From Owenia fusiformis (taxonomy: Eukaryota; Annelida; Polychaeta; Sabellida; Oweniidae), in NCBI GenBank assembly GCA_903813345.2, contig CAIIXF020000012.1, positions 20,281,520 through 20,345,519 on the forward strand: 64,000 nt of DNA, in the 5' to 3' direction. This document shows positions 1-12,700 of this stretch, piece by piece. Position 1 is the first letter of the stretch, and each line of letters opens with the position of its first letter. The position numbers and the translations under genes were made by a program. The notes beneath the pieces are model-generated. The model saw nothing but the letters and a program-made list of their open reading frames with translations. It did no database searches and was not told the DNA's origin.

Positions 1-279
1 CTCGCGTACCTGCTATCAAAATCCTAGTTACGCCAATGTATTTCAAACATTTTTGAGAAATAATATACATTTATATGTAAACTTTAATCTGTGAAATTGG
101 GAATATTTATATTTCTTATCCCTTATTTTTAACTGAATAGTTTCTTTTAACTCTGAACACACATAATTTCATAACAAAATTATCAGGTCACATAATGAGA
201 TTAATTAAAATCTAACAAAATTGTAACTTTATCCCAGATATAATTTTCTCTGTTTTCAATCATACAAGATACTACTCAC

Positions 280-3200
280 GAAATAAGGTTCTTTATTTGT
301 TCTGGTATATCGTCATCAAGTAGTGGGCCAATCAGCTTGTCAAATAGATCTCTTCCCAGGATGCCATTTTCTTTACTTTCGTGCAAGTTGTTCAGAATAT
401 GACGCAGTGTTGACGTCACCAAATATCGCTGTGGAAGTAGCTGGAAACATTTGGCAGTATTCAAGTAGGTGTACATGTATGAAACATGTTCTAACCTAAA
501 AATGTCTCTAACTACTCTGTTTGGGCCAAAAAATGGTATTTGATGGTATTTAAAGATATTTATATTAAGAGGATATGCCCATGGGGTTTACTGAGGTTTA
601 TCAATTTCAAGAGTTCAATAATTATAACTCACTTGTCCCACTACATGTACTTCATATCCTCATTATTATGCCTAATTAGAATTAACCACCTGTCTACATG
701 ATCAATGTTGAGAGTCAAATCCAATGCGTGCAATCTTGATCTCTAGTTATGCTAAATTAGAATTAACCACCTGTCTACATGATCAATGTTGAGAGTCCAA
801 CTCAATGCTTGCAATCTTGATCTCTAGTTATGCTTAATTAAAATCAACCACCTGTTTACATGATCAATGTTGAGAGTCTAACTCACCAATATTGCAAATG
901 TGACACCCAGCATGTATATGTCACCAGTGATGTCATAGCCACTCTCTTCCCACATCTCAGGGGGGTGATACCCCTTTGTCCCCACCACACCTTCAATGTC
1001 TACTGACTCTCGCCTCACTTGCCGTCCCATACCAAAGTCCATTATCTTGAATTGGATCTGAAATTTGAAATGAATCATTAAACCAAGAGATATAGATCAA
1101 CAGAGAAGCAGTGGTGGTCTGATAGATGTAAATAGATAGACCATTATTGACATTTTTCTGGTGACCAACCATTATTTAATAGTTTGGCCATTATGTAAAA
1201 AATATTTTAAATGACCCAAAAACACTCGATACTAGCCTTCAAAGAAATGACATAATTTAAGGTGGCTCTCCTCTGTTAATTTGAATGACTCATCCTAATT
1301 ACATAAGTTCAAACATGACCTATTCAAAGAAAATATTAAACCCATAATTCCTCCTAATTTTCTGCAAGTTAAAGATATTTTTTGATGTTAGTAAAATTTG
1401 GGGAAGTATATAATTTAACGGTTGCAGTTTTTGCCTGCTGCCTCTGCAACCTTTGTGGAAGTAAATATTTTCATGGGATCACCATGGTCACGTACCTTAT
1501 CTGGAGTGCGCCCTCTATATGACACATGGGTAATAAGCACATTTTCTGGTTTTATATCCCGATGCATGATTTTCCTCTGATGCACATAATGTATCGCTGA
1601 TGCCAGATCACAAAGCAATCTGATTTTTAGCTTCAAACAATGGTTTTCCTCTTGAAAGAATTGTAAACTGTTTTTTAATCCAGCTTCTGTGATTATTGCT
1701 AAGTGTCCTAAAGAGGCGTCTTCTTTTGTTGGGACTGCAGAGACCCCATAAACTTGAAGCACATGGTCAGCAATGGGATCCCTTGCCATACTAAAAAAGG
1801 AATAAAATAAATATCAAAAATAGAATATCAAAAATAAAAATAAAATTGTTGTAATTTAGTGGTTTACAGTTAGCTTTGTTTGATTTTCTAATTGTTGGAA
1901 TTTTTACATTGTTATAATTATTGTTGGAATTTTCTTCATTGGTATAATTTTCTAATTCAATATGAATGCATAATTGCATATAATATTGCTTTAGCAGTAT
2001 TGTCAGTATGTGATGCCCATTGCCCATATAAGGTAAGATATATTTATTAAAGGATAACTTAATGTCACAAAAATTAGAACATTGAAGTAAATACATTGGA
2101 TATCAAAATGATTAACATAACAAATATAATCCAAAGCCTCAATTACACATGGAAAGAGGAAATGCTCTGAAATTGAATTAAATCAAATTCAACAATTATC
2201 ACACAATAAAACATGTGCATCTTGAGCAAAATAGGACTAATGCCAGTACAAAAGATCTTGATTTTTTATGATTAATATTCATAATGCTGACAAAGTGATA
2301 ATGATATAATATATATATTAGTCATATTATATATATTAGTCATATACAAAATTAATTTTTATTCAAGTATGTGTTTGGAGACTTTTTATGTCTGCAATGT
2401 TATCAAACCTGAGTTTGTTACAGACTGTTTGACTGGTAACAGGTTAACTTTTTAACTAGTAGTCTCTCTAGGTAATTATTTCCCATGGAGAAGATGTCCC
2501 CAAAGGATAATACAGGATTAGCTAACAAATAAAACACACATGAACTGATTAACTTTTGGCACCCTCATCTGGAATGCCTGAGTTCAATAAATTTTGAACA
2601 ATAGATTTCACCTGCATCTTGAGCTGATTCCAAGCGATTAAATTATTTCACTATTTGGTATCTGCATATTAAGACTTACATTGAGGCAAATAGGTTACAG
2701 GCAACTATTGTTATTAGTGTTATCAAAATGAGAGTATTCATGATTTATGCCAACTTTTTGTTTTGTTTATAATTTGTGTTCTGGAGTTATTTTAGGGACA
2801 AAGTAAATACCTTTGATGGACTGATGTTTGTGCATTTATCTTTCCTGGTTTAATATTCATTTGAGTTAAGCTGGGTAGGTGTCATTATTAGAGAACAGAC
2901 ATACCATAGTATTTCCAGTTCCTCCAGGGCAAGTTGTATAAACTCTTCTGTATTGCACAAAACAGACTTGACAGCACATTGTAGGGGCAGTCCCTTGTAT
3001 TCCACAATACACTGATGTACAACCCCCTCCCCTCCACGGCCAAGCAGAAGGCCATATTGTATAGTTTCTGGCTCAAATATCTCAAGATGGCAGTTGATCT
3101 GAAATATAATATGAAGTTAAGATAAATGAGAATGCAGTTGAGCACACGAAGAAGACAAGACAAATGAAGTAGTCGGCCTATTATATAGAATACTGTTATC

Positions 3201-5502
3201 CCGGTTAATATTGCGAGTTTTAATTCCCTGAATTTTGAGAAATCGCAATTTCGCAGCTATCAAATTTTGCGGTTTCCACAAGTAAATAGATACTCATTTA
3301 CACTGGAACAGCTACTCCCCTGTGTAGACAGACACCCTTTTTGAACCTGTCAACAACTTTTGGAATTTTTCATTTTTCAAGGGACAACAAGGCATGTAGA
3401 AAGAAAATAGGAAAATTTTAACTTTTTCTGAGCTATAAGGCTATTTGGCTTAACATCTTCTTTGACATACCTATTTTCTTAAAATATATGGATAAACTAT
3501 CAATTTTAGCATTAAGAAGTGTAAATTCAATTCAAAGCTTCAAAAAGGGGAAATCCACTTCTATATTTTTGAGATCCACCATGTTGAAATATCCAATCTT
3601 AAATGTATTTTAACACTGGCCCATGATCGTTGAATGGCCCCTCTGCACTAATTGTTGCAACTTTAAATAAACAGATATATCAATCAATGTTCTCTCTAGC
3701 ATTAAAGCAAGTGGGTCCAGCACCCAACTGAGATTTAAAAAACAGGCTTAAATCCACCAGAAACTACTTGAAAATGTGAAAAATCATGAAAAATTGGCAT
3801 ATATTGACCAATTATGGTCTAAATAAAATATGAAAATGAGAATTTGCACCCACTTTTCGAAATCATATTGCTAGATATACTTTTACATGTAGAGGATATC
3901 ACTTTGACTGAATTTTGAATATCAAATGACATAAATCAAGATCATTTATACTCGCATCTAGTCTATTAACTACCTTCTAGCTACATGTATATTTATTTTG
4001 TCAAACATTGACAATTAGACCTTATTAGATGGTCTGAACCTGATAGTAAACATGAATCACACCTCCAAATATAATGAATTAATATGAAATGGTACCAAAA
4101 TTGTCCTCACTGGCTGACAGTGCATCTTTAATAACCCAAATGTTAGTAGATAGTTACAAAAGTTTCACCACCAGGGGCTCGTTTTTGTACCTTTCATGGT
4201 TACGAATGTTCGTAAGTCCATTGTTTAATTTGAGAATTTCATAAAGTTGCATTTTCATAAGATTCGTAAAGTTACGAAAGATTCTGACCCTTTTGTAACT
4301 TTGCGAATGGCTTCTTATTTATTCATTTATATTGTAATTTGTGACATTTTGTCATTCTAAATCAGGGAACACAAAGGGCAACACAGTGATCAACTTATTA
4401 TCAACCTTTTTCTAAATATTTTTAGTGTTTTTTTATGTCTAATAAAACAAAAGTTATTTGTCCAATAAAAAAAAAGATCTGATATTTCACTTTTGTGATT
4501 TTATAACATGGGATCTACTCGTATCTAGTCTATTAAAATAGTGTTCAAGTTAATGATAGTAAATAACTTTTTTATCTTTTATATAATTAAAATAAATATG
4601 TATGTACATGTGTCATGTACAGTATGTACTAGGAACCTACTTCAAAACAGAGATGAAATTAAAAACTTAACTTATAGGAATAAGAAGGAATGGTGAACGG
4701 CTATTGTAAAATGTTGCTAATAGTAGGGATATTTTAAAAAATTATTTGGGAAAAGTGATTTATACTATAACCATTTACATGCCTTAAGCCATTCTATTTG
4801 AACGGGTAGATATGAATCAAATGTCTTCAAATGGTTCAATCATTTATTAAGGGATGCTACAGATGGCAGTGACCTACTCAATTCAAAGTACATGCTACAC
4901 ACATGGAAAATTGTTAAAAAATTAGAGAAAAAAAGTTACGAAACTTTTCCAACATTATTCATGTTTTATCACTGGTTCCCATCTGGTTATAAAGATGTTA
5001 CATCTTGATAATAAAATGGATGACTTTTTGTCGGAGGAAATTTTTATTTTCACCAAGAAGGAGGTTGATCTGTATCCAAATATTTGACCCGTATTGCCGC
5101 TACGGCATTAATTTAACATCCAGACGAAACAGCAACAAGTATATACATCGAATGGCTCAAATAATCGAGTGAGAATTCCTCACTTCAGCAACCAGGATTT
5201 AACGTCTTTATAACCAGGTGGGGACCATTAATTATTGAACAAACAAATGAGGTTTGATTGCTTGTAAAGGGGTTTTGATTCTTCTGTTAACAGATAAATA
5301 TATTTTCTGCCTACTACCTCAATCCAGGAGCAATGATCCTGCTATGTTTAAATCAGAAAATCTGATTGGCTATTGTGGCTACCAAAGATTCACAGGGTTT
5401 CCAGTCTGAAACATGAATTATGATTGAGCTAAACTGCAACCTTACCTTGCGTAGCCGACGGACTGAATCTTTGATCTTTCCTTCTAGTTGTCGCAGATCC
5501 AT
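280..5502 (-). CDS. Protein kinase, 5' part (partial gene, five coding exons)
   Basis: Exons in transcription order: 5502-5446, 3098-2905, 1790-1496, 1057-887 and about 440-280. The first four join in frame (phases 0, 2, 0, 0) through GT-AG borders and, with the fifth, give about 292 aa. The kinase core is visible: glycine loop GRGGEGVV, the lysine in CAVKSV, a helix-C glutamate in LALEELEIL, catalytic loop HRDIKPENVL, DFG (as MDFGMGR) and the activation-segment end GTKGYHPPE. All catalytic residues are present, so an active Ser/Thr-type kinase is likely. The last visible exon ends in DDDIPEQIKNLI, typical of the C-lobe, before a donor GTGAGT; the rest lies left of the window. The start ATG is at 5502; a 3' splice site near 5554 implies an upstream non-coding exon. 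I cannot assign a subfamily. The fifth exon's 5' border is least certain; TTTCCAG at about 441 keeps the frame. Confidence 0.82.
672..890. repeat. Three-copy 81-bp tandem repeat abutting a kinase splice donor
   Basis: Three consecutive copies contain ACCACCTGTCTACATGATCA and GATCAATGTTGAGAGTC, with a period of about 81 bp (starts near 673, 754 and 835). The last copy runs into the minus-strand donor of kinase exon 4 (exon end 887). Confidence 0.85.
3099..5445. other. First coding intron of the kinase gene
   Basis: This is 2.3 kb of A+T-rich DNA. I see no coding exon, strong hairpin or tandem array in it. Confidence 0.5.
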
Positions 5503-5554
5503 CACAGCAAAGCAGTATAACAAATAGGTGTCATGGCTATTCTATCACACCTGT

Positions 5555-6558
5555 CTGAAAGCAAAAGATTTATTTCAAACTATCATCATGAGTTGATTTT
5601 AAAATCATTTTACAAACCACCACAGCTACTAATTAAGACTAAAATAATACATTTCACTTGTACTATTCCACAACTACTGTATAACATGTATTAAATCCGG
5701 GTGCTTTATTTTCCGAATTGGATTAAAATTCTTATTGCCGAATAAAAGTTTGCTGACCTGACACCCCTAAATGTAAAGCCAAATAAAATATTGCTAAGCT
5801 GACACCTCTAATATAATTTTGATTCATTTTACTGACTCGGAAAACCTGACATCCTGACATTATGAGTGACAATTTGAGTGATTACCCGCATTCGATAGAC
5901 TCAGGACAATTAATAACAGGATTAAAACTTTTAATATCAGGATTAAAAACTTTTAATACTGGGATTTCCAAAGCACTTGGATACAATTAGATCTTCTGAC
6001 ATTTTAACTTTTTAACATGACTTTTCATTGTAATTTTATGCTGGGGAATAAAGCTTCGATTTTATCGTATTTTATTTATGATTTTTGTTAAAGTATAGTA
6101 AGCTGATACTCGTTAGAAAATTACCCTATTACAGTAAGCTGGCAAATCATGACTGTTTCCACAGTCTAAACTTGACTGAATATACAAATATGTAGTATTA
6201 GGAGGCAGTCTTATTTCAATGCATCATTTCAGGTCTTTAATCTTTATGAATCAATAGATCAATATGCAGACTAAAAATACAATTTAGCAGTTTCTGTTGT
6301 TGCATACTGGGCCTGTTAGGCACGAAATAGAATTTAGCAGTTTCGTTTGTTGCATAATTGGGCCTTCTATAATCAGTAGCAAATGCTCGCAAAACATTTT
6401 CCAAAATATTTACTACCATTTTCCTTGAAGACATGGTTGGGTAACACATCATTAAGTCACATGATCGATACCGTAACTAATCATGTGATCAGACATGTGT
6501 CACGTGATCGGACATGTGTCTTGTGATCAGTCACGTGAGCTTGCAAAATGGACAATCT
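5555..6558. other. Intergenic, upstream of the kinase coding start
   Basis: No gene is supported. Around 6280-6360 a short segment (AGCAGTTTC...TTGTTGCATA) is present twice. A run of CACGTGATC/ATGTGATCAGACATGTGTC motifs at 6460-6540 is a local imperfect repeat. Confidence 0.4.
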
Positions 6559-7235
6559 AACTTCGACCGTTAATTTGAATTTTTGACCTGCCAGGTGTTT
6601 GAAAATCAAGGATTGCGAGTCTCAAACTGCACAGTTTTTCGTCAAACTTGTTCCATTCAAAGCAAAATAAAATTGTCTTTCTGTTGGTGCATTGCTTTAA
6701 ATAAATTGTAAAGAGACCCTCGTTTATAGCAGCCTTTTGGTCCCCAGTTGAGAGAAGCCCTTCTCACAGCCATGGGCGTAGCGCTATTTTTCTGTACGCC
6801 ACCACAACGGGAACAAGAGTGGAGTTAATCAAAAAACGAGCATTTAGGGGGGTCCCCCAGGAAAATTTTGAAATTTGGTTGTATTAGGAGCAAATTTGCA
6901 ACCATCTGGTATGCCTGTGCGTACCCAGCGTACCAGGCGCTACGCCCATGACAGCTTGGGACCCAAATGCCGCTGAAAGTAGGGACTCTGTATAGCCTAT
7001 AGAATCACGGACATCTAATACGTTCTTCGAATTGCCCTGGAACTATATTTATACAATCCCAGAATTTTGCCAGAAACATTCTCTCTGACTGTGTATAGAA
7101 TAGTAGATCTAATGTTTTTGCATTTTTATGCTTTGAATGGAACAAGTTTGAAGAAAAACGGTGCAGTGTGAGACTCACAATCCTTGATTTTCAAACATCT
7201 GGTAGGTCAAAAATTCAAATTAACGGTCGAAGTTA
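6559..7235. mobile_element. Foldback element with about 110-bp inverted ends
   Basis: The left arm (6559-6667) starts AACTTCGACCGTTAATTTGA. The right arm (about 7125-7235) is its near-perfect reverse complement, ending TCAAATTAACGGTCGAAGTT. A second inverted pair lies inside: CATGGGCGTAGCGC near 6771 and GCGCTACGCCCATG near 6938, plus GAGACCCTCGTTTATAGC against a matching inverted segment near 6975. The whole 677 bp can therefore fold on itself. There is no ORF. I could not define a target-site duplication. It lies between the divergent kinase and THOC5 genes. Confidence 0.82.
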
Positions 7236-7647
7236 TAGTACCGCATGATACAGTGGACCATACAGTGGCCCTCCAAAAAGAGAGACAAAATGAAAATCTT
7301 GTATTCTTTCGGAGGTCACCGTGACACGTAATAATGTAACTCACCTTTTGGCTCTTTCCTCTGGGTTATTTGCTCCTGGAAAGACCCCAATGAGTTGATA
7401 ATTGAGTGCGCTATCTGCTTAACTATACCAATTGTGGTCCTTATCCATATGTACTGGAGATATTGTTGCTTTTTTATTTTCCCTTTTTATTTCCGGATCA
7501 TTCCGGATCGCGTTCGGACCCTCTCGTTACAAGTCACACACTCGGGGTCGCGAGACTTGCAGTCACGTGATCAATAATTTGGGAGACCCTATCTGTTGCA
7601 AGACTTATGCCTGGCACAACCGTCGTCATGTTATTAAGTGTTTTAAG

Positions 7648-8492
7648 CACGGACGTCAAGTACGTTTCTGGCGAAAGCTGGAGCATAGATTATTTAAGAG
7701 GACTGGAAACAAGATGGCAGTCTATTTCAATTCTGCCAATTCGTGTTGGCCTATTTATCACTATTGACTCAGTTGTTCATCTAGTTTTACAACGCCCTAG
7801 TAGCCATTCGCCACACCACCTACCTTACTCCACCCACTAGATTGACCAGGTCTGCCCACCAAGATTCATACCAGCTATACAGTTGCAGAAAAGACTCCCT
7901 GAAATACTCCTTCTTCCCCCGCACAATTGTGGACTGGAACGCCCTTCCCAGAGATGTCACAAGCCTACCCACCATCGAGGCCTACCGTGATGCCCTGAGG
8001 AAGAGGACCAACTAAGATCCCACTCTGTTTTTAAACTGTTTTTAACCTGCTTTTAAATTGTACATACACAAATCTTTTTATCTTGCCACCCTCAATAAAA
8101 TTGTCAAATCTGACAGAATTGAGTATCTGATGATGATGATGACTTACCTTAGATGCTTAGTAATCTATTTAGTATAATATTGTTTCCAAAATTATTGTCA
8201 TTTGCGATAATTAGTACTATAAGTACTTTGAACAGGTCAGCTGCCATTTGCTTGGCTTAATCGTACCAGTCCACAAAAACAGTGAAATCATATTAAAAAT
8301 ACCAATAAAACTTTAGAATTGAGGCAGATGCAATACAAAAAGACTCTATTAATACAGATATACAGGTTACAGTCACCAAGATGAGCTAATTTCAGTCAAG
8401 ATTCGGGAAATAAAAAGGTAGGTCATTCTTGTTTCCAGTCCTCTAAATAATCTATGCTCCGTCTTTCACCAGAAACTTACTTGACGTCCGTG
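7648..8492. mobile_element. hAT-like MITE, copy 1, with a nested retroposon
   Basis: The ends are inverted repeats of about 65 bp beginning CACGGACGTCAAGTACGTTT. They are flanked by 8-bp near-duplications GTTTTAAG (7640-7647) and TTTTTAAG (8493-8500). An 8-bp duplication suggests a hAT-type transposase acting in trans; no transposase is encoded. Length is 845 bp including a nested non-LTR retrotransposon tail. A second copy is at 10139-10680. Confidence 0.72.
7788..8142 (+). mobile_element. 5'-truncated non-LTR retrotransposon tail (Jockey/CR1-like)
   Basis: An open frame ending at 8015 encodes about 70 residues, including TRLTRSAHQDSYQLYSC and FFPRTIVDWNALP. This is the typical extreme C-terminus of Jockey/CR1-type reverse transcriptases (the RTIxDWNxLP motif). 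It is followed by about 90 bp of 3' UTR with AATAAA and a TGATGATGATGA microsatellite tail. The sister MITE copy at 10139-10680 lacks this block and supplies the empty site (inverted, near 10535-10550). Only the last part of the ORF remains, so it cannot move on its own. Confidence 0.78.
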
Positions 8493-8539
8493 TTTTTAAG
8501 TTTCGCAAGGATCCTGCCATGACCGTGGTAGTGTTATCG

Positions 8540-8875
8540 TGATAGCCTGGTATAACCGTGACAATGCTATATTAAATTGCATGGCCTGTCATGACCGTGG
8601 TAACATTACAGCCTGATATGACCGTGACAATGCTATACTATATTGCAAGGCCTGACATGACCGTGGTAATGTTTAAGCCTGATATGACCATGACAATGCT
8701 ATATTCAAGGCCTGACATGACCGTGGTGATGTTAAAGCCTGATATGACCGTGACAATGGTAGCAAGGCCTGCCATGACCATGGTAATGTTAAAGCCTGAT
8801 ATGACCGTGACATTGGTTGCAAGGCCTGTCATGACTGTGGTAATGTTAAAACACAATATGACTGTGATAATGGTT
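8540..8875. repeat. About 60-bp minisatellite (ATGACCGTGGTAATG family)
   Basis: Five or six imperfect copies alternate ATGACCGTGGTAATGTTA and GATATGACCGTGACAATG. Further copies lie in inverted orientation at 9040-9120 and 9438-9540. Open frames on both strands here are translations of the repeat. Confidence 0.8.
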
Positions 8876-9122
8876 ATATTATTATTAAGTGACATTTAGT
8901 AGCATGAGAATACTGTAATGAACAATTTCATTGTTTATCTACATTAAATATGTAAATCTAGACTACTACTACTACTACTTTAACTCATAATTCATTTCCA
9001 CAAACTATAATTCTAATCTCATTCAAGAACTTGAACATTATCACGGTCATGGCAGGCTTTACAACAATTGCCACAGCCATATAAGGCTTTACCACGGTCA
9101 TGACAGGCCTTACAATATAGTA

Positions 9123-9437
9123 TTACATACCTAGCGAAGCATTTGTATGGAAGTCAATGGGAAAGTTAGCGAGCTATATCCACCGATATTGCCCGATTAC
9201 CCCGATATAGCCCGCTTACCTCGTTTTGATATTAGATTTCTTTAATAACCATGATAATATCATGACGTCACGTCATTGATACAAAGTAACCATGGGAACA
9301 AAGGCATGTAATACATCAGTTATGTCACTATGACGTGAAATATGCCTTCGTTCTTGCCCAAATATAGAGCCTCCCAAGGTCGGCCTATATTGGGAGAACT
9401 CAGGCATATTTCACGTCATAGTGACATAACCTCTAAA
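9123..9437. mobile_element. 315-bp element with a 3'-terminal hairpin, copy 1
   Basis: It is identical by eye over 315 bp to 40578-40892. It starts TTACATACCTAGCGAAGC and ends CATAACCTCTAAA. Both copies are preceded by TA and followed by TATA. The last third is a perfect 28-bp stem (TTATGTCACTATGACGTG paired with CACGTCATAGTGACATAA) around a loop that itself pairs (CCCAAATATAG/CTATATTGGG). The inverted paralogous arm near 8630-8650 gives a candidate empty site. There is no coding capacity. It could be a TA-target MITE or a Helentron-like element; the data do not separate these. Confidence 0.82.
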
Positions 9438-9770
9438 TATAGCATTGTCACGGTCATATCAGGCCTTACAATATAATATAGCATTGTCACAGATATACCA
9501 GGCCTTCACCATAACAATACCACGGTCATGGCAGGATCCTTGCGAAACTAAAAATAGCTAACATGGTGACGGTTGTGCAAGGCATAAGTCTTGCAATAGA
9601 TAGAATGTGAATTTCGCGGGAATTTAAGAACTGAGGTAAGTAAAGGAGGTACGGATTGCACTGAACGAAAACTTTATGATTCACTCCGATCCAGGCTTTC
9701 CACGCGAAAAAGAATATTTCTTTTTCCTTTCCTGAGACTAACATAAATAGTCATCTCAGTTCAGTTTGAA

Positions 9771-12700
9771 ATGTCGAGTACAAGCAAGGATGCACCGGAT
9801 AAAAAGCGTAAGAAGACAAGTAAAAGTGATTTGAGTCCTCTGAAAGGAAGTGGATTAGATGGAAAGAAAATAAAACTGGAAACTCACAGAGATTCAAGAA
9901 CAATCGTGGTGGCTCATGGGACCAAGGTTTGTTTTGATTTCATCTTTATATATTGATTCATCAAATTTAAAGATGCTCTCCAATTAGGCCATGGAGCCTT
10001 TTATCGAGGTCTCCTCTGCCAAAGGCAACGCAAAGTAGGAGCGTAGCGACTACTTTGCGGGTTACTATATTTGAATCTCTTTGTGCAAACTAAGTAATTT
10101 GCGGGAGACCTTGAACCATTGATCATGTCACGGACATCAAGTAAGTTTCTGGCGAAAGCCGGAGCATAGATTATTTAGAGGACTGGAAACAAGAATGACC
10201 TACCTTTTTATTTCCCGAATCTCGCCTGAAATTAGCTCATCTTGGTGACTGTAACCTGTATATCTGTATTAATAGAGTCTTTTTGCATTGCATCTGCCTC
10301 AATTCTAAAGTTTTATTGGTATTTTTAATATGATTTCACTGTTTCAATGAGTCTTTTTGTATCGCATCTGCCTCAATTATTAAGTTTTATTGGTATATTT
10401 ATATGATTTCACTGTTTTTGTGGACTGGTACGATTAAGCCAAGCAAATGGCAGCTGACCTGTTCAAAGTACTTTTAGTTCTAATTATCGCAAATGACAAC
10501 AATATTATACTAAATAGATTACTAAGCATCTAAGGTAAGAAAAACTAGATGAACAACTGAGTCAATAGTGATAAATAGGCCAAAACGAATTGGCAGAATT
10601 GAAATAGACTGCCATCTTGTTTCCAGTCCTCTTTATAATCTATGCTCGAGTTTTCGCCAGAAACGTACTTGACATCCATGGATCACGTTTGCTCCTGTTA
10701 TTATTCACTTCTTCACCTGTTTAAACAGTGATTTAAATCAGTTGATCAAATTTTCGGACTTTGACCTCAAATTAAAACATTACAGTCTGTTACACTGCTT
10801 CAAAGGCAAGCAGTTGAACCTGAAAAATAAGAAATCTATAGACCATTGTGCCATAATATATAGAAAAATATATTCATATTGCACACAAATGACATTTGTA
10901 TATTTCAGATTATTTAGTGTTTCGTGCAATAAGCCTGTGCCCTCTAACCTCTTGTAATTTGAGGTCCGTCCGCCATGTTATTTTTTGAGAATTAACATGG
11001 CAGTGGCGTAGCCAGGATTTGGTGACCGGGGGTTCTATTTTTATGTTATTCACAAATCCCCCCCCCCCTTATTAGGGTTCCTCAAATAATGCAATTTGTA
11101 CAATTACACTCTCTCCAAAAGTTTGGCAAACCTAACTAACCCATTGGATTATGTATTAAAGCATCTTTAAGTTTCAATTTTATATGCATAATTTGTAAAG
11201 AAAAGGAGGGGAATATATAATTCATATTAATACCTTCATTAAATTAAGTAGACAATTGAATATGATGTCTTTATTTACGTTAAGCAAAGTCTGAAAGTAA
11301 TAGGCTTTATCAAGAAACCTCTCCCATTGAAATAACACAGGACGTAAAAACGATTTTCAAAAATGACCTTGTAGCTTTCTAACTTAACACTCACTGCACT
11401 GTGGTCCCAGGATTCGTCTGACGGGGTAAGCAGCGTGGCGCCATCTTTGAAAGAACATGAGAGTTATTCTACTCTTTTTCGAGAGAGGAGTGAAAATTAA
11501 CCGACTTTATGCTCTGAATTTGTGAAAACAAATTACGGAATGCTCAAACTTTTTGGAATTATCGTAAAAGGTGAGTTTCTTGTGCATTTTGCCGTGTATC
11601 TTGGCCAATTTGTGACAATATAATTTTATTATGGCTTTGTTGAATAAGCCCACTGTCGCTTTGTTATGCATTGGCACTAAACCTGCCACAACTTCAAGAT
11701 AATGCGTCTATTTGAAAAAAATAAAATCTGAGAAATTTTGTTTTTATTTTTTGTAACTTCTGCGAAAATTTCAGGACTTTTGCACGAAAACTGACAATTT
11801 TAGATCTGATAGAAATGTATTGTGAACATTCTATGTATTCCCGGGAAACACTTATTATCGCCCACCAATCTCCCAATCAAACTACATTACTAGATTACAT
11901 TCATATAAATTCTACATGTAATTCTTGCATTTTATTGTCGTTTGAACATAAAAACGAAGATTAGTTACCAATTTTCATAAATTCCCCATCATGGCAGTGG
12001 TTGTTATGACGATTACGCCGAACGAAAAGTGCATATATCCTCTAGCGCAGTGACATCTTTAAAACGCATCGGCTTTATTTCAATGTTACTTTTTTATGAC
12101 GTTTTGGACCACAGTGTAAATGTTCACTTTAGGCAACGTTCAAAAAAGTCAGACAACTTACAATTAATTTTCTGCATCAAAATATATTTCGGTGAATCTT
12201 TTACTGAATACATATCCTGAAATGTGATTTGCCCCGAATCCAGCATTATTTCGTCTGACTTCTAGAAGATCCTGGAGCATGATTTGTTTCCAAGGAATAT
12301 CAACTATTTCGCACAATTTATTCTTTATAAGCTACTTCATCTAGGACAAAATAAATCACCTCATGCAATGGCTTGTCATTATTTTTCAGGAATTTTGTTC
12401 GAAGCCAGTTCGGATCAACTGCAAGGTTATTGAAATTGGCGCAAACACCCTGTACTGTGAAAGGTCGTTCTTTGATAACTTTTCACAACGTTTATACGAA
12501 GGCTTTTTAAACTATCCGGGATAGTCGTATTACTGATGAAAATATCTATTATTCAAATAAGTGGGTCTCGGTTATGCTTTGTTTTAAAAAGTTAAAAATA
12601 TTGCTTTGGACATCCCCGGAGTGGTAAGTTCCCCGGAGCAGATTAACTGCAACTGATAATAAAAACGTTTTGGTGGATATAAATACAAGCGACTATAAAA

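Larger units (their letters stand above)
7584..9603. mobile_element. Composite foldback element upstream of THOC5
   Basis: The left end (TGCAAGACTTATGCC at about 7591) reappears inverted at about 9575-9595 (GGCATAAGTCTTGCA). The inner arms also pair: 8501-8880 (CGCAAGGATCCTGCCATGAC and a following minisatellite) against 9040-9122 plus 9438-9545. The left arm is split by the element at 7648-8492 and the right arm by the element at 9123-9437; removing both restores a simple palindrome. It ends about 170 bp before the THOC5 ATG. Confidence 0.72.

Noticed and set aside
8591..8899. Plus and minus ORFs of 85-102 codons with a repeated MTVVML-type pattern
   Set aside because: They are produced by the 60-bp minisatellite inside a foldback element; there is no conserved domain.
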